Of a stretch of DNA of 64,000 nt, positions 1 to 32,968 are shown in pieces. The stretch is from Lota lota. Its lineage: Eukaryota; Chordata; Actinopteri; Gadiformes; Lotidae. Position numbers and translations under genes: made by a program. The DNA is taken from positions 223,501 to 287,500 of the forward strand of contig JACYXH010000722.1 of the NCBI GenBank assembly GCA_026745465.1, given 5' to 3'. Positions within the stretch are counted from its first letter, which is position 1; each line of letters starts with the position of its first letter. The notes under the pieces were generated by a model. It did not search any database. It saw only the letters and a program-made list of their open reading frames with translations, and was not told where the DNA came from.

Positions 1-474
1 TGGTAGAGAGGCGGTAGAGAGGTGGTAGAGAGGTGGTAGAGAGGTGATGTCATCTTTAGGTAGAGAGGTGGTAGAGAGGCGGTAGAGAGGTGGTAGAGAG
101 GTGGTAGAGAGGTGATGTCATCTTTAGGTAGAGAGGCGGTAGAGAGGCGGTAGAGAGGCGGTAGAGAGGCGGTAGAGAGGTGGTAGAGAGGTGGTAGAGA
201 GGCGGTAGAGAGGTGGTAGAGAGGTGGTAGAGAGGTGGTAGAGAGGTGGTAGAGAGGTGGTAGAGAGGCGGTAGAGAGGCGGTAGAGAGGTGGTAGAGAG
301 GTGGTAGAGAGGTGATGTCATCTTTAGGTAGAGAGGCGGTAGAGAGGCGGTAGAGAGGTGGTAGAGAGGTGATGTCATCTTTAGGTAGAGAGGCGGTAGA
401 GAGGCGGTAGAGAGGCGGTAGAGAGGTGGTAGAGAGGCGGTAGAGAGGTGATGTCATCTTTAGGACCACCAGCA
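1..474. repeat. 11-bp minisatellite (GTAGAGAGGYG) with interspersed spacer
   Basis: About 35 tandem copies of an 11-bp unit, GTAGAGAGG followed by CG or TG. A second element, TGATGTCATCTTTAG, interrupts the array five times and gives a simple higher-order pattern. The long open frames on the - strand are products of the repeat and not genes. The array runs off the left edge of the window. Confidence 0.9.
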
Positions 475-839
475 CCAGACAGCTGATCCGGCTCGTTCCA
501 CTGCTGGTACCCTGAGTGCCGAGGGGCCCTCCCCCAGATCTGTTCTGTTTACCGCCAGGGAGCTGCTGTTGCCGTGGAGACGGCGATACGCAGGCTGACT
601 GACAGCCGGTGAGCCGAAGCCTGTCCCCCCTGGGGGTGTCCCGTCCCCCCGTCCCCCCTCCTCGTACACACACCCGGGTGTGTGTTGGTTTAGAGATATT
701 TAGTTATTTACTGATGTTTATAGAAGTTGAGCTATTTATAGCTCTTTATAGATATATGTTTATAGATGTTAACATCTTAATAGATGTTGAGATCTTTATA
801 GATGTTTAATACGCACATTGTGTATTAAAACCTGAAACT
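475..839. other. Unique sequence, no gene recognised
   Basis: Moderately GC-rich stretch (475-670) followed by AT-rich sequence (680-830) with short direct repeats of TTTATAGATGTT type. Short open frames exist on both strands but none resembles a known protein or has convincing splice sites. It could hold an untranslated exon; I cannot support one. Confidence 0.5.
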
Positions 840-975
840 TGCCCTCTTGAAAGGCAGGTTGACCTGTGACCTCTTGAAAGGCAGGTTGACCTGTGACCTC
901 TTGAAAGGCAGGTTGACCTGTGCCCTCTTGAAAGGCAGGGTGACCTGTGACCTCTTGAAAGGCAGGGTGACCTGG
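840..975. repeat. 27-bp minisatellite, 5 copies
   Basis: Five tandem copies of a 27-bp unit containing CTTGAAAGGCAGG and TGACCTGTGACC. Length divisible by three, so both strands stay open; the open frames are repeat artefacts. Confidence 0.9.
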
Positions 976-1119
976 GAGTCTCTACCAGCGAAGCAGCAGG
1001 TCTCTGTGTTCTCTTTGGGGGTTGTGTTTGTGCGTGTCATGGGTCTGGAGAAGGTCTGCTGTCCCACAGAAGAGCCTTTTATTCCCAGAATGAAAGAAGA
1101 GCTCTTGTCTCGCGCCTCC

Positions 1120-3055
1120 AGCGAAGCAGACCTGGTGTGTAGAGAGTCTAGTTGTGTAGCAGACCTGGTGTGTAGAGAGTCTAGTTGTGTAGCAGACCTG
1201 GTGTTTAGAGAGTCTAGTTGTGTAGCAGACCTGGTGTGTAGAGAGTCTAGTTGTGTAGCAGACCTGGTGTGTAGAGAGTCTAGTTGTGTAGCAGACCTGG
1301 TGTGTAGAGAGAGAGTCTAGTTGTATAGCAGACCTGCAGGTGTGTAGCAGACCTGCAGGTGTGTAGAGAGTCTAGTTGTGTAGCAGACCTGCAGGTGTGT
1401 AGAGAGTCTAGTTGTGTAGCAGACCTGCAGGTGTGTAGCAGACCTGCAGGTGTGTAGAGAGTCTAGTTGTGTAGCAGACCTGCAGGTGTGTAGAGAGTCT
1501 AGTTGTGTAGCAGACCTGCAGGTGTGTAGAGAGTCTAGTTGTGTAGCAGACCTGCAGGTGTGTAGCAGACCTGGTGTGTAGAGAGTCTAGTTGTGTAGCA
1601 GACCTAGTGTGTAGAGAGTCTAGTTGTGTAGCAGACCTGGTGTGTAGAGAGTCTAGTTGTGTAGCAGACCTGGTGTGTAGAGAGAGGGTCTAGTTGTGTA
1701 GCAGACCTGGTGTGTAGAGAGAGGGTCTAGTTGTGTAGCAGACCTGGTGTGTAGAGAGTCTAGTTGTGTAGCAGACCTGGTGTGTAGAGAGTCTAGTTGT
1801 GTAGCAGACCTGGTGTGTAGAGAGTCTAGTTGTGTAGCAGACCTGCAGGTGTGTAGAGAGTCTAGTTGTGTAGCAGACCTGCAGGTGTGTAGCAGACCTG
1901 GTGTGTAGAGAGTCTAGTTGTGTAGCAGACCTGCAGGTGTGTAGAGAGTCTAGTTGTGTAGCAGACCTGGTGTGTAGAGAGAGAGTCTAGTTGTATAGCA
2001 GACCTGCAGGTGTGTAGCAGACCTGCAGGTGTGTAGAGAGTCTAGTTGTGTAGCAGACCTGCAGGTGTGTAGAGAGTCTAGTTGTGTAGCAGACCTGCAG
2101 GTGTGTAGCAGACCTGCAGGTGTGTAGAGAGTCTAGTTGTGTAGCAGACCTGCAGGTGTGTAGAGAGTCTAGTTGTGTAGCAGACCTGCAGGTGTGTAGA
2201 GAGTCTAGTTGTGTAGCAGACCTGCAGGTGTGTAGCAGACCTGCAGGTGTGTAGAGAGTCTAGTTGTGTAGCAGACCTGCAGGTGTGTAGCAGACCTGCA
2301 GGTGTGTAGAGAGTCTAGTTGTGTAGCAGACCTGCAGGTGTGTAGAGAGTCTAGTTGTGTAGCAGACCTGCAGGTGTGTAGCAGACCTGCAGGTGTGTAG
2401 AGAGTCTAGTTGTGTAGCAGACCTGCAGGTGTGTAGAGAGTCTAGTTGTGTAGCAGACCTGCAGGTGTGTAGCAGACCTGCAGGTGTGTAGAGAGTCTAG
2501 TTGTGTAGCAGACCTGCAGGTGTGTAGCAGACCTGCAGGTGTGTAGCAGACCTGAAGGTGTGTAGAGAGTCTAATTGTGTAGCAGACCTGCAGGTGTGTA
2601 GAGAGTCTAGTTGTGTAGCAGACCTGCAGGTGTGTAGAGAGTCTAGTTGTGTAGCAGACCTGCAGGTGTGTAGAGAGTCTAGTTGTGTAGCAGACCTGCA
2701 GGTGTGTAGCAGACCTGCAGGTGTGTAGCAGACCTGCAGGTGTGTAGCAGACCTGGTGTGCAGAGATAGTCTAGTTGTGTAGCAGACCTGCAGGTATGTA
2801 GAGAGTCTAGTTGTGTAGCAGACCTGCAGGTGTGTAGAGAGTCTAGTTGTGTAGCAGACCTGCAGGTGTGTAGCAGACCTGCAGGTATGTAGCAGACCTG
2901 CAGGTGTGTAGAGAGTCTAGTTGTGTAGCAGACCTGCAGGTGTGTAGAGAGTCTAGTTGTGTAGCAGACCTGCAGGTGTGTAGAGAGTCTAGTTGTGTAG
3001 CAGACCTGCAGGTGTGTAGAAAGTCTAGTTGTGTAGCAGACCTGGTGTGTAGAGA
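1120..3055. repeat. Compound minisatellite (GTGTAGCAGACCTG family)
   Basis: About 1.9 kb of two mixed units that share GTGTAGCAGACCTG: a longer one of about 33-35 bp carrying AGAGAGTCTAGTT and a shorter one of about 19 bp carrying CTGCAGGTGTGTAGCAGAC. The order of long and short units repeats in blocks, so the array has grown by duplication of multi-unit segments. The first unit overlaps a short open frame at 1039-1136 that might be an exon. Confidence 0.9.
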
Positions 3056-3499
3056 GTACTGTTCTCTTGGTCTGTGGTGAACCTCATAGTTCCTCGTGGT
3101 TCAGCTAGATGAAGCAGGTCAGTGCTTCATGGTTGAACCCAAAAGCTTCCTTTTGACCGATCCAAAGAGCTTTCTATCCCACATGTTGTGGTCCCACTGT
3201 CGAACCTTCAGTTACCAGGAATCAGCAGGACCTGCTGGTCTGATGGTTCCTCTACGTCTTGGTGCTCAGCGTTCCTTCTGCTTGGTTCTATCCATCAGAA
3301 CCGTCCCTGGAGGAGATGTCTCCCGGTTCCTTCCCTCTGAGTCTGAGGACTTTCTCCTGGTTCTTTACATCCTTTAGATCCGTTCCGTTGAACCAAAGGA
3401 TCCCGGTCTGCTCAGTGTTCTGGGTGTGTCCCACAGACCGCTCCTCACAAAGACGCTGAGAGCTCAAAGATGGGGATCCTTTTACGGAAGGACTTTTGT
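3056..3499. other. Unique sequence between arrays, no gene recognised
   Basis: About 440 bp of non-repetitive sequence. Several 60-90 codon open frames occur in overlapping frames but none resembles a protein family and none has a supported splice context. Confidence 0.5.
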
Positions 3500-4190
3500 G
3501 TTGGACCCAAGGTGTTGGGCCCCAGGTGTTGGACCCCAGGTGTTGGACCCCAGGTGTTGGGCCCCAGGTGTTGGACCCCAGGTGTTGGACCCAAGGTGTT
3601 GGGCCCCAGGTGTTGGACCCCAGGTGTTGGACCCCAGGTGTTGGACCCCAGGTGTTGGGCCCCAGGTGTTGGACCCAAGGTGTTGGACCCCAGGTGTTGG
3701 ACCCCAGGTGTTGGACCCAAGGTGTTGGACCCCAGGTGTTGGACCCAAGGTGTTGGGCCCCAGGTGTTGGACCCAAGGTGTTGGACCCCAGGTGTTGGAC
3801 CCCAGGTGTTGGGCCCCAGGTGTTGGACCCCAGGTGTTGGACCCCAGGTGTTGGGCCCCAGGTGTTGGGCCCCAGGTGTTGGGCCCCAGGTGTTGGACCC
3901 CAGGTGTTGGGCCCCAGGTGTTGGACCCCAGGTGTTGGACCCCAGGTGTTGGGCCCCAGGTGTTGGACCCCAGGTGTTGGGCCCCAGGTGTTGGGCCCCA
4001 GGTGTTGGACCCAAGGTGTTGGACCCCAGGTGTTGGACCCAAGGTGTTGGACCCCAGGTGTTGGACCCCAGGTGTTGGACCCCAGGTGCTGGACCCCAGG
4101 TGTTGGGCCCCAGGTGTTGGACCCCAGGTGTTGGGCCCCAGGTGTTGGACCCCAGGTGCTGGACCCCAGGTGTTGGACCCCAGGTTTAGT
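3500..4190. repeat. 15-bp minisatellite (CCCCAGGTGTTGGAC)
   Basis: About 46 tandem copies of a 15-bp unit, with C/A and A/G variants (ACCCAAGG, GGGCCCC). Because 15 is divisible by three, all frames on both strands are open over several hundred bases. These long open frames are repeat artefacts. Confidence 0.95.
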
Positions 4191-4340
4191 CCTTCAGTAA
4201 GAGTTCAGACTACACAACACAGAGCCTCACTGCTCACTGGAACCTACTGGATCCACAGAGATCACATTTCACCCCCCCCCCCCCCCCACACCTGCATCTA
4301 CAGGACTGTAGGCTCACATCTGGATCAACAGCACACTTAA

Positions 4341-5100
4341 AGGGTGATCTACACAACTTTAAATAATAAAGTTTATTACACAAAACATCTACACAACTTT
4401 AAATAATAAAGTTTATTACACAAAACATCTACACAACTTAAGATAATAAAGTTTATTACACAAAACATCTACACAACTTTAAATAATAAAGTTTATTACA
4501 CAAAACATCTACACAACTTTAAATAATAAAGTTTATTACACAAAACATCTACACAACTTTAGATAATAAAGTTTATTACACAAAACATCTACACAACTTT
4601 AAATAATAAAGTTTATTACACAAAACATCTACACAACTTTAGATAATAAAGTTTATAACACAACACATCTACACAACTTTATATATAATACATTCAGTAA
4701 ACAACACATCTACACAACTTTAAATAATAACGTTTATAACACAACACATCTACACATTCAATAGTAAAGTTTATAACACAACACATCTACACAACTTTAT
4801 ATATAATACATTCAATAAACAACACATCTACACAACTTTTAATAATGTTTAAAACACAACACATCTACACTTTCAATAGTAAAGTTTATAACACAACACA
4901 TCTACACAACTTTAGATAATAAAGTTTATAACACAACACATCTACACAACTTTAGATAATAAAGTTTATAACACAACACATCTACACAACTTTAGATAAT
5001 AAAGTTTATAACACAACACATCTACACAACTTTAGATAATAAAGTTTATAACACAACACATCTACACAACTTAAGATAATAACGTTTATAACACAATATA
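4341..5100. repeat. 40-bp AT-rich minisatellite carrying AATAAA
   Basis: About 19 tandem copies of a 40-bp unit (ATCTACACAACTTTAAATA then ATAAAGTTTATTACACAAA). Most copies contain AATAAA, the polyadenylation hexamer, on the + strand. Copies towards 4680-4860 are degenerate. Confidence 0.9.
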
Positions 5101-5114
5101 CAATCTATACAACA

Positions 5115-5612
5115 ATGCTACACGCTACCACTCCAGCGCTACCACTCCAGCGCTACATGGTCCAGCGCTATAGGCTACACGCTACCCCTCCAGCGCTACA
5201 GGCTACACGCTACTACACCAGTGCTACCACTCCAGCGCTACATGGTCCAGCGCTATAGGCTACACGCTACCCCTCCAGCGCTATAGGCTACACGCTACCC
5301 CTCCAGCGCTATAGGCTACACGCTACCACTCCAGCGCTACAGGCTACACGCTACCCCTCCAGCGCTATAGGCTACACGCTACCACTCCAGCGCTATAGGC
5401 TACACACTACCCCTCCAGCGCTATAGGCTACACGCTACCACTCCAGCGCTATAGGCTACATGCTACCACTCCAGCGCTACATGGTCCAGCACTATAGGCT
5501 ACATGCTACCACTCCAGCGCTACAGGCTACACGCTACCACTCCAGCGCTACAGGCTACACGCTACCACTCCAGCGCTACAGGCTACACGCTACCACTCCA
5601 GCGCTAGTCGCC
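5115..5612. repeat. 28-bp minisatellite (GGCTACACGCTACC family)
   Basis: About 17 copies of a 28-bp unit built from GGCTACACGCTACCACTCC and AGCGCTATA, with variant units containing ATGGTCCAGCG. No coding content. Confidence 0.9.
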
Positions 5613-5744
5613 TCGCTAGGACTCCCGGCTGCTGTGTGTGGAATCTGGCCATGGGCCTCCTCCTTGGCCTCTAAAAGTTATTTTGGGATCAGCATTCGAT
5701 CTTCTTTCTGCACAAGATCTCCACAGCAGCCTCTGGGGAAACAG

Positions 5745-5782
<38 letters not shown>

Positions 5783-6323
5783 CCCTTACCGCCGTCACGG
5801 CAACAGAGGCTCGTCCCAGCGCAAGTCCCGAGCTACAGACTGTGTGGCTGGTCGCGGTCGGCTAACAGCTGATCTGAAGAGAGCTGATCTGAAGAGAGCT
5901 GATGTGAAGCTGGCGAGGTGACCGAACACCTCAGGAATGCGTGGAGCTAGCTTAGTATTTCCGACATGGACGACAAACGGGAGCATTTGTCCCGGAGCAG
6001 AGCTTCTGCCTGCTCCTCCCCTTGCAGGGACTGGCTGAACACAACAGCCTGGCCCGTCTTGTTCTGACCTGTCTTCAAGGAAAAGCCCTCCTCCCACCTC
6101 GCCTTCTCTTCTCCTCAAACGTTGTGCACTTCTACTCCCGAGGATTCACCACCGAAAGAACTAGCCGGAAACTTCCGAAACTTCAACAACAAGTGCGGAA
6201 GCTCCAGAGAGGCGTGGTGCCAACACATCCAGCAGCAGAGCCCAGGTCAGAAGCAGCTGGAGATGGGAGTGTAGGAGCTCTTCATGCTGCAGACCAGCGA
6301 GCCAGGACCAGCCTCGGGAGAAC
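5613..6323. other. GC-rich 5' flanking sequence with a long poly-C run
   Basis: Non-repetitive sequence interrupted by a homopolymeric C run at about 5744-5779. Pieces such as GAGAGCTGATCTGAA are duplicated at 5877-5905. It lies directly upstream of a candidate pde4c first exon and may hold a promoter and 5' untranslated sequence, but I see no motif that proves this. Confidence 0.35.
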
Positions 6324-6400
6324 ATGAGCGTAAACAAGGACCCCCGGAGGAAGGGAGTCTCCTCTGTCTTCAGCTCCGGGCGCAAGCCCTTGCTCCTGGG
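6324..6400 (+). CDS. Candidate alternative first exon of pde4c
   Basis: An ATG at 6324 opens 25 codons plus two bases that begin MSVNKDPRRKGVSSVFSSGR and end at a good donor (GGG/GTACGT). It ends in the phase required by the first common pde4c exon at 13037, which starts with a single codon-completing G. PDE4 genes are known for several promoters, each with its own short N-terminal exon, so position and phase fit. I do not recognise the peptide, and a 25-codon match of phase has a one-in-three chance of being accidental. Confidence 0.3.
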
Positions 6401-6611
6401 GTACGTCTGTTGCTATGACGCTGAACCTCTGGCTGTGGGGTGTGGTGTCCAGACGCTGTCGCTGCTCATGTGTTCTCAGCTCATGGTTCCTGTTCTCATG
6501 ATGGCTCTGTCGTACAACTCCTTGTTGACTTGCTTTTATTTCTGCCTGGCGCTCAGTGGTTCACTGCTAGCCCAGAAGGTCCCTAAAGAGGGTGCTGTCA
6601 TGAATGGACCG

Positions 6612-6762
6612 TCTGATGGAGGTGAGACTGTGATGGAGGTGAGACTGTGATGGAGGTGAGACTGTGATGGAGGTGAGACTGTGATGGAGGTGAGACTGAT
6701 GGAGGTGAGACTGTGATGGAGGTGAGACTGATGGAGGTGATACTGATGGAGGTGATGGAGAC
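6612..6762. repeat. 17-bp minisatellite (GATGGAGGTGAGACTGT)
   Basis: About nine tandem copies of a 17-bp unit with truncated variants near the right end. The - strand open frames rich in SPPS/HHSLTS are artefacts of it. Confidence 0.9.
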
Positions 6763-6911
6763 TGTGTTTGGGATGTCATGCTGTAGCTTGCATTGTACCA
6801 CCCAGGAGGAAGTTGGCATTGTTTGGTGATGAACTTCCTGTTTCACATGAAGCGATGATGTTCAAAACAGAATCATAATTCTCTTTAAAGACAGCATCTA
6901 CACTATAAGAC

Positions 6912-6912
<1 letters not shown>

Positions 6913-6958
<46 letters not shown>

Positions 6959-7215
6959 TTTGTGTGCATGTGTATGTATTTGTGTGTGTCTGCGTGCATG
7001 TGTGTGTGTGTCTGCGTGCGTGCGTGTGTGTTTGTGTGCGTGGGTGTGTGTCTGCGTGTGTGTTTGTGTGTTTGTGTGTGTCTGCGTGAGTGTGTGTTTG
7101 TGTGTGCGTGGGTGTGTGTCTGCGTGTGTTTGTGTGTGTCTGCGTGCATGTGTGTATGTGTTTGTGTGTGTGTGTGCGTGGGTGTGTGTCTGCGTGTGTG
7201 TGCATGTATTTGGGT
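6913..7215. repeat. (TG)n microsatellite, interrupted
   Basis: Pure TG at the left end (6913-6957), then TG interrupted by TCTGCGTG and TTTGTGTG blocks. All Cys-Val or Thr-His open frames here are artefacts. Confidence 0.95.
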
Positions 7216-7847
7216 GTGGGGGTTCTGTAGTATTGTAGTACTGTAGTAGTACTGTGGGTGCTGTAGTATTGTAGTACTTACATATTATATATATTGTATA
7301 TATTTATATACATATTAAATATATTAAGGCTGTTGATGCTGTGAGTGCTGTAGCAGAACAGCCAGTTGTGATCTGGTCTACAGTGTTCTGCTGTGTAGAG
7401 AAGCGCTGAGGTAGTTCTGTGGTCCTGATAACGCACTGCTGCCCTCTGCTGGACGAGAGGAGCAGGTTCCAATTCTGCACAATTACTGATCAGAAATACT
7501 GATTTATTGAACTGTATCGTATTTAATATCCCGGTTATGAAAATATCAAATATAATAGTCCAACCCAATACTACCACACACACCACTGGTACATCTTACA
7601 TCCATCCAGTTACATCCTGGTCTGTGAAATAGTTAAGTGGTCTGTGAACCAGTACATCTGATCTGCCTCTGAGCTGGGGAAGCCATTCAGTAGCACACAA
7701 ACATTTGGTTAGTTTCCTGTAGAATACAGAAGACACGCAGGACCTCTATCCTCCACTAGGGGCCACCAGAGCCCTCCTCTCGACCGCTTCCCAGCAGGTC
7801 AATGTTTACCTGAGGTGTCAACAACCCCAGACTGACCACATGGGCTC
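7216..7847. other. Unique intronic or flanking sequence
   Basis: About 630 bp with an AT-rich stretch at 7280-7330 and otherwise ordinary composition. No exon, RNA gene or mobile element recognised. Confidence 0.5.
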
Positions 7848-7870
7848 ATATCTCTCTCTCTCTCTCTCTC

Positions 7871-7962
<92 letters not shown>

Positions 7963-8060
7963 CAGACAGAGAGAGAGAGAGGGGGAGAGGGAGAGACAGA
8001 CAGGGAGAGAGAGAGGGAGAGAGAGGGAGAGACAGACAGGGAGAGAGAGAGGGGGAGAGA
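7848..8060. repeat. (CT)n then (GA)n microsatellite
   Basis: A CT run of about 24 bp passes directly through CTCTAGAGAG into a GA run of about 90 bp and then interrupted GGGAGAGAGA/GACAGACA blocks. The CT-to-GA switch makes a perfect inverted repeat. It lies about 250 bp upstream of the candidate pde4c first exon at 8307. Confidence 0.9.
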
Positions 8061-8306
8061 GAGGACTTTAGAAGGGTTCAGATCAGCTGTACATAGTTGC
8101 TGTGGGTCAGTAGCGAGCAGTGTGTTGTGTTCACCACCACAACACCGCGAGCCAGGGCTGGACTCACCCCGTGGAGTCGGGGGGAGGAGAGGAATGCTGC
8201 TGACAACACCAGGTAGACCTAACTAGTCGCTAACTAGCAGCCTAACCACCGAGCATGGCGTGAGGGAGGCAGCGAGCGCGTGAAGGGGAGGAGCAGAGAA
8301 GAAGAC

Positions 8307-29684
<21,378 letters not shown>

Positions 29685-29699
29685 CCCCCGACGACAGCC

Positions 29700-30285
29700 T
29701 GACCCCCTCCAGGGGTTACCGCGGGAACCGGAGGTACAGGGGTTACCGTGGGAACCAGAGGTACAGGGGTTACCACGGGAACAGAAGGTACAGGGGTTAC
29801 CGTGGGAACTGGAGGTACAGGTGTTACCGCGGGAAACGGAGGTACAGGGGTTACCGTGGGAACCGGAGGTACAGGGGTTACCGTGGGAACCGGAGGTACA
29901 GGGGTTACCGTGGGAGCGGGAGGTACAGGGGTTACCGTGGGAACTGGAGGTACAGGGGTTACTGTGGGAACCGGAGGTACAGGGGTTACCGTGGGAACTG
30001 GAGGTACAGGGGTTACCGTGGGAACTGGAGGTACAGGGGTTACTGTGGGAACTGGAGGTACAGGGGTTACTGTGGGAACTGGAGGTACAGGGGTTACCGT
30101 GGGAACCGGAGGTACAGGGGTTACCGTGGGAGCGGGAGGTACAGGAGTTACCGCGGGAACTGGAGGTACAGGGGTTACTGTGGGAACGGGAGGTACAGGG
30201 GTTACCACGGGAACCGGAGGTGCAGGGGTTACCACGGGAACCGGAGGTGCAGGGGTTACCGTGGGAACCAGAGGTGCAGCGGATC
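29700..30285. repeat. pde4c: 27-bp minisatellite in the pde4c 3' region
   Basis: About 21 copies of a 27-bp unit containing GGTACAGGGGTTACCGTGGG, beginning about 15 bases after the stop codon. The long + and - open frames (GTGVTVGTG, PPVPTVTPV) are artefacts of a unit divisible by three. If transcribed it would lie in the 3' UTR. Confidence 0.93.
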
Positions 30286-30329
30286 GTGTTTTCGTTCTCC
30301 AGTAAAGACTGTGATCACCAGAGTCCCTT

Positions 30330-30545
30330 TAGACTGGAGGAGCTCCAAGAGGAGCGGCTCTCCTCTCTCCCCCCTAACCCTAACCCTGGAAGGTCCCGGA
30401 CAGACTGGAGGAGCTCCAGGAGGAGCGGCTCTCCTCTCTCCCCCCTAACCCTAACCCTGGAAGGTCCCGGACAGACTGGAGGAGCTCCAGGAGGAGCGGC
30501 TCTCCTCTCTCCCCCCTAACCCTACCCCTGGAAGGTCCCGGACAG
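30330..30545. repeat. Tandem repeat of about 71 bp with CCCTAACCCTAACCC
   Basis: Three copies of a unit that contains GACTGGAGGAGCTCCAGGAG, CGGCTCTCCTCTCTCCCCC and two CCCTAA telomere-type hexamers. Confidence 0.9.
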
Positions 30546-30784
30546 ACGCTGTCTTCCTCCCATCCCGGGCCACAGGCCATGGTCTTGGAACATTTATTTG
30601 ATGTATTTTAGTTACAAAACAATACTTTTAATCGAATGTAAAGCGTCTACTTGTTGTGTTTCCTGTGTTTTAAGACTCTAGAGAAGCGTTAGGGTTAGTA
30701 TGTGTGCAGAAGATAAGAGGCGAGCAACGGGCAAATCAAGTGACCTAAAACCTCAGGTTAGGAAGACAAAACGGCTAACCACCC
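30546..30784. other. Probable pde4c 3' flank, unique
   Basis: Ordinary sequence with an AT-rich part at 30590-30660. No canonical AATAAA with a clear end point was found, so the 3' end of pde4c is not fixed. Confidence 0.4.
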
Positions 30785-30930
30785 TGACCCCTGACCCCCG
30801 ACCCCCGTCCCCCGTCCCCCGTCCCCCGACCCCCGTCCCCCGACCCCCGACCCCCGTCCCCCGACCCCCGACCCGACCCCGTCCCCGACCCCGACCCCCC
30901 CCCGACCCCCATCCCCCGACCCCCGACCCC
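30785..30930. repeat. C-rich array (CCCCCGACCCCCGTC)
   Basis: Irregular array of CCCCCGAC and CCCCCGTC heptamers/octamers, strongly strand-asymmetric. Confidence 0.9.
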
Positions 30931-31154
30931 CGACTGTCTGAGTGTTCAGGTTGCCCCCTGAAGAGCAGCTGGCCCTGTAGGGTGTCACTCTGTCCACCAG
31001 GGGTCTCCACAGCAGCCCTCCACACAGACAGCAGAACACACCAGTGGTGACTGGCGTGTTTTAAACGACTTGAGTCTGTGTGTCACCTTGCACCCTTTTG
31101 AACCATTAGGAGAAGAGATCGTGATAACGGATGTTCTTTAGATTTGCTGTGCAG

Positions 31155-31290
31155 AGGTGGAGTTCAGAGGTGGAGTTCAGAGGTGGAGCCCAGAGGTGGA
31201 GTTCAGAGGTGGAGTCCAGAGGTGGAGTTCAGAGGTGGAGTTCAGAGGTGGAGTCCAGAGATGGAGTTCAGAGTTGAACTCCGAGGTGAA
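31155..31290. repeat. 13-bp array (AGGTGGAGTTCAG)
   Basis: About ten copies of AGGTGGAGTTCAG or AGGTGGAGTCCAG. Confidence 0.9.
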
Positions 31291-32831
31291 CTTCTGTTGC
31301 CAGCTTTCAACAACGTTGACCCTTGACCCCTGGCCCCTTGGGGACGATGTCACTAGTTGCTGATTTCGTATGCTGCCAATAGGTATTAAAGTAAAACAGA
31401 ACAACGAGGTAGGGGTTAGCTAGGTGGTCCACTGGGCGGTTAGGTGGTACGTTTCTGGGCCCAACAAACCAACCAGCTGGCCTCGCACCGACAACCTTTT
31501 AAGAAGAATGCTTTTAGACCTGATGATTGTCTCAAAGTCTCACACTTTAACGTTTTTTGTACTTACAAATACTGATCAACTTTATAACAACCAGATCAAT
31601 CGCTCTCTATCCTCCCTTCGATGTTTTAAATTACGTTTTAGACTCTTTTTGTAACCGCTCCCTGCTAGGAATGATAGATACGCTAGCTGGAGGTTTTCTA
31701 TCAAGCGTTACGATTGCTTAAAAACGTCGTGTGGTCCAGCCCTCTGTCCGTCTCTAAGTGTTAAATCTTTTGTTCTATTTCCTATTTCCTATTCATAATA
31801 GTTATTTGTATTAGCGTTAGCTTCTGATACAGGATGTCTCTGTGTTCCGCTGATACAGGTTTAGCATTAGCTTGAGCTGTGCTAATATGGTCAGCATTTG
31901 CTTGTGGTGTGCTAATACTTGGTTAGCATTAGCTTGTGATGTGCTAATACAGGGTTAGCATTAACATGTGCTGTGCTAAAACAGGGTTAGCATTATCCTG
32001 TGTTGTGCTAGTACGGGGTTAGCATCAGCTTGTGCTGTGCTAATTATAATTAGCGTTAGCTTGTGGTGTGCTAATACTGTGTAAATTTTGCTCTCGTGGG
32101 CCGTCCTTAATGTTGTGCAAGGTTCTAAACAATATTTATCCTGCGACAAAGAGACAAAGCACTGCAAACTGTTTGAAGCTTTGGAGCCTGAGGTGTCCCA
32201 CCATGTATTCATGTGCCCCCCCCAATGTCGGTTGAGATTTACATCAACTACGTTTTATCATTTTTAACTAAAATAATAGTGGGAGTTCAGGGTGTTTTAA
32301 GTGGAAAATAAATTCAATTGAAATTCCCATCTGACTCTAGCGTCTCAGTTGATATTAAGAAACCAAGTAGCACAGTTCCTGTCAAGTTTTAGTGTACAAC
32401 GCGGAAAGAACAACCTCTAAAATGTATATTTAGTGATATTTAATGATAGGTTGATACAAAGCATAAGTACTGCTTAGCTTCTCTAAAGAATGACAATCAT
32501 CCCTGAAATGTGGACGTGATTTGTGATACATTTTTGGAGAGACAGGAGACAGGGATCAATAACTGATATTTAGTTGAATTATAGTAAACTACTAACTATT
32601 AACTAAACTAACTGTGAACCTGTAAAATGTTTGCACTGTTCTAGACTTAATATTGATAAAGTTGTTTTTGAACTGTTCGTCACATAAAGTTGGAATACAT
32701 ATTTGAAAATACGAAAGTAAGCTAAGCAGTGAACAGATCTGAATAATCATTCTAACGTTAGTTTTATTCAGACGTTAGGTTAGCTCTGTTCGATAGCGCT
32801 ACATGCTAATGTTTACGCCGAGCGGTTCAGC
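31291..32831. other. Unique intergenic sequence between pde4c and ifi30 remnant
   Basis: 1.5 kb of mostly non-repetitive sequence. A loose repeat of GGGTTAGCATTAGCTTGTG and TGTGCTAATA occurs at 31855-32080. No protein-coding exon recognised on either strand. Confidence 0.5.
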
Positions 32832-32968
32832 AGAGGCTCCGGTCCAGTTTCACCGGCGCTCCGGTCCAGTTTCACCGGCGCTCCGGTCCAGTTTCACCGG
32901 CGCTCCGGTCCAGTTTCACCGGCGCTCCGGTCCAGTTTCACCGGCGCTCCGGTCCAGTTTCACCGGCG
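32832..32968. repeat. 22-bp minisatellite (GGCGCTCCGGTCCAGTTTCA)
   Basis: Six copies of a 22-bp unit. Read on the - strand it supplies the C-terminal codons and stop of the putative last ifi30 exon. Confidence 0.92.

Noticed and set aside
481-609. Possible exon between CCAGACAG and GTGAGC
   Set aside because: All three frames meet a stop before the donor or give no recognisable peptide; could only be untranslated.
3426-4340. 304-codon open frame (DPRCWTPGVGPQVL)
   Set aside because: 15-bp minisatellite artefact; equal-length open frames exist in other frames and on the other strand.
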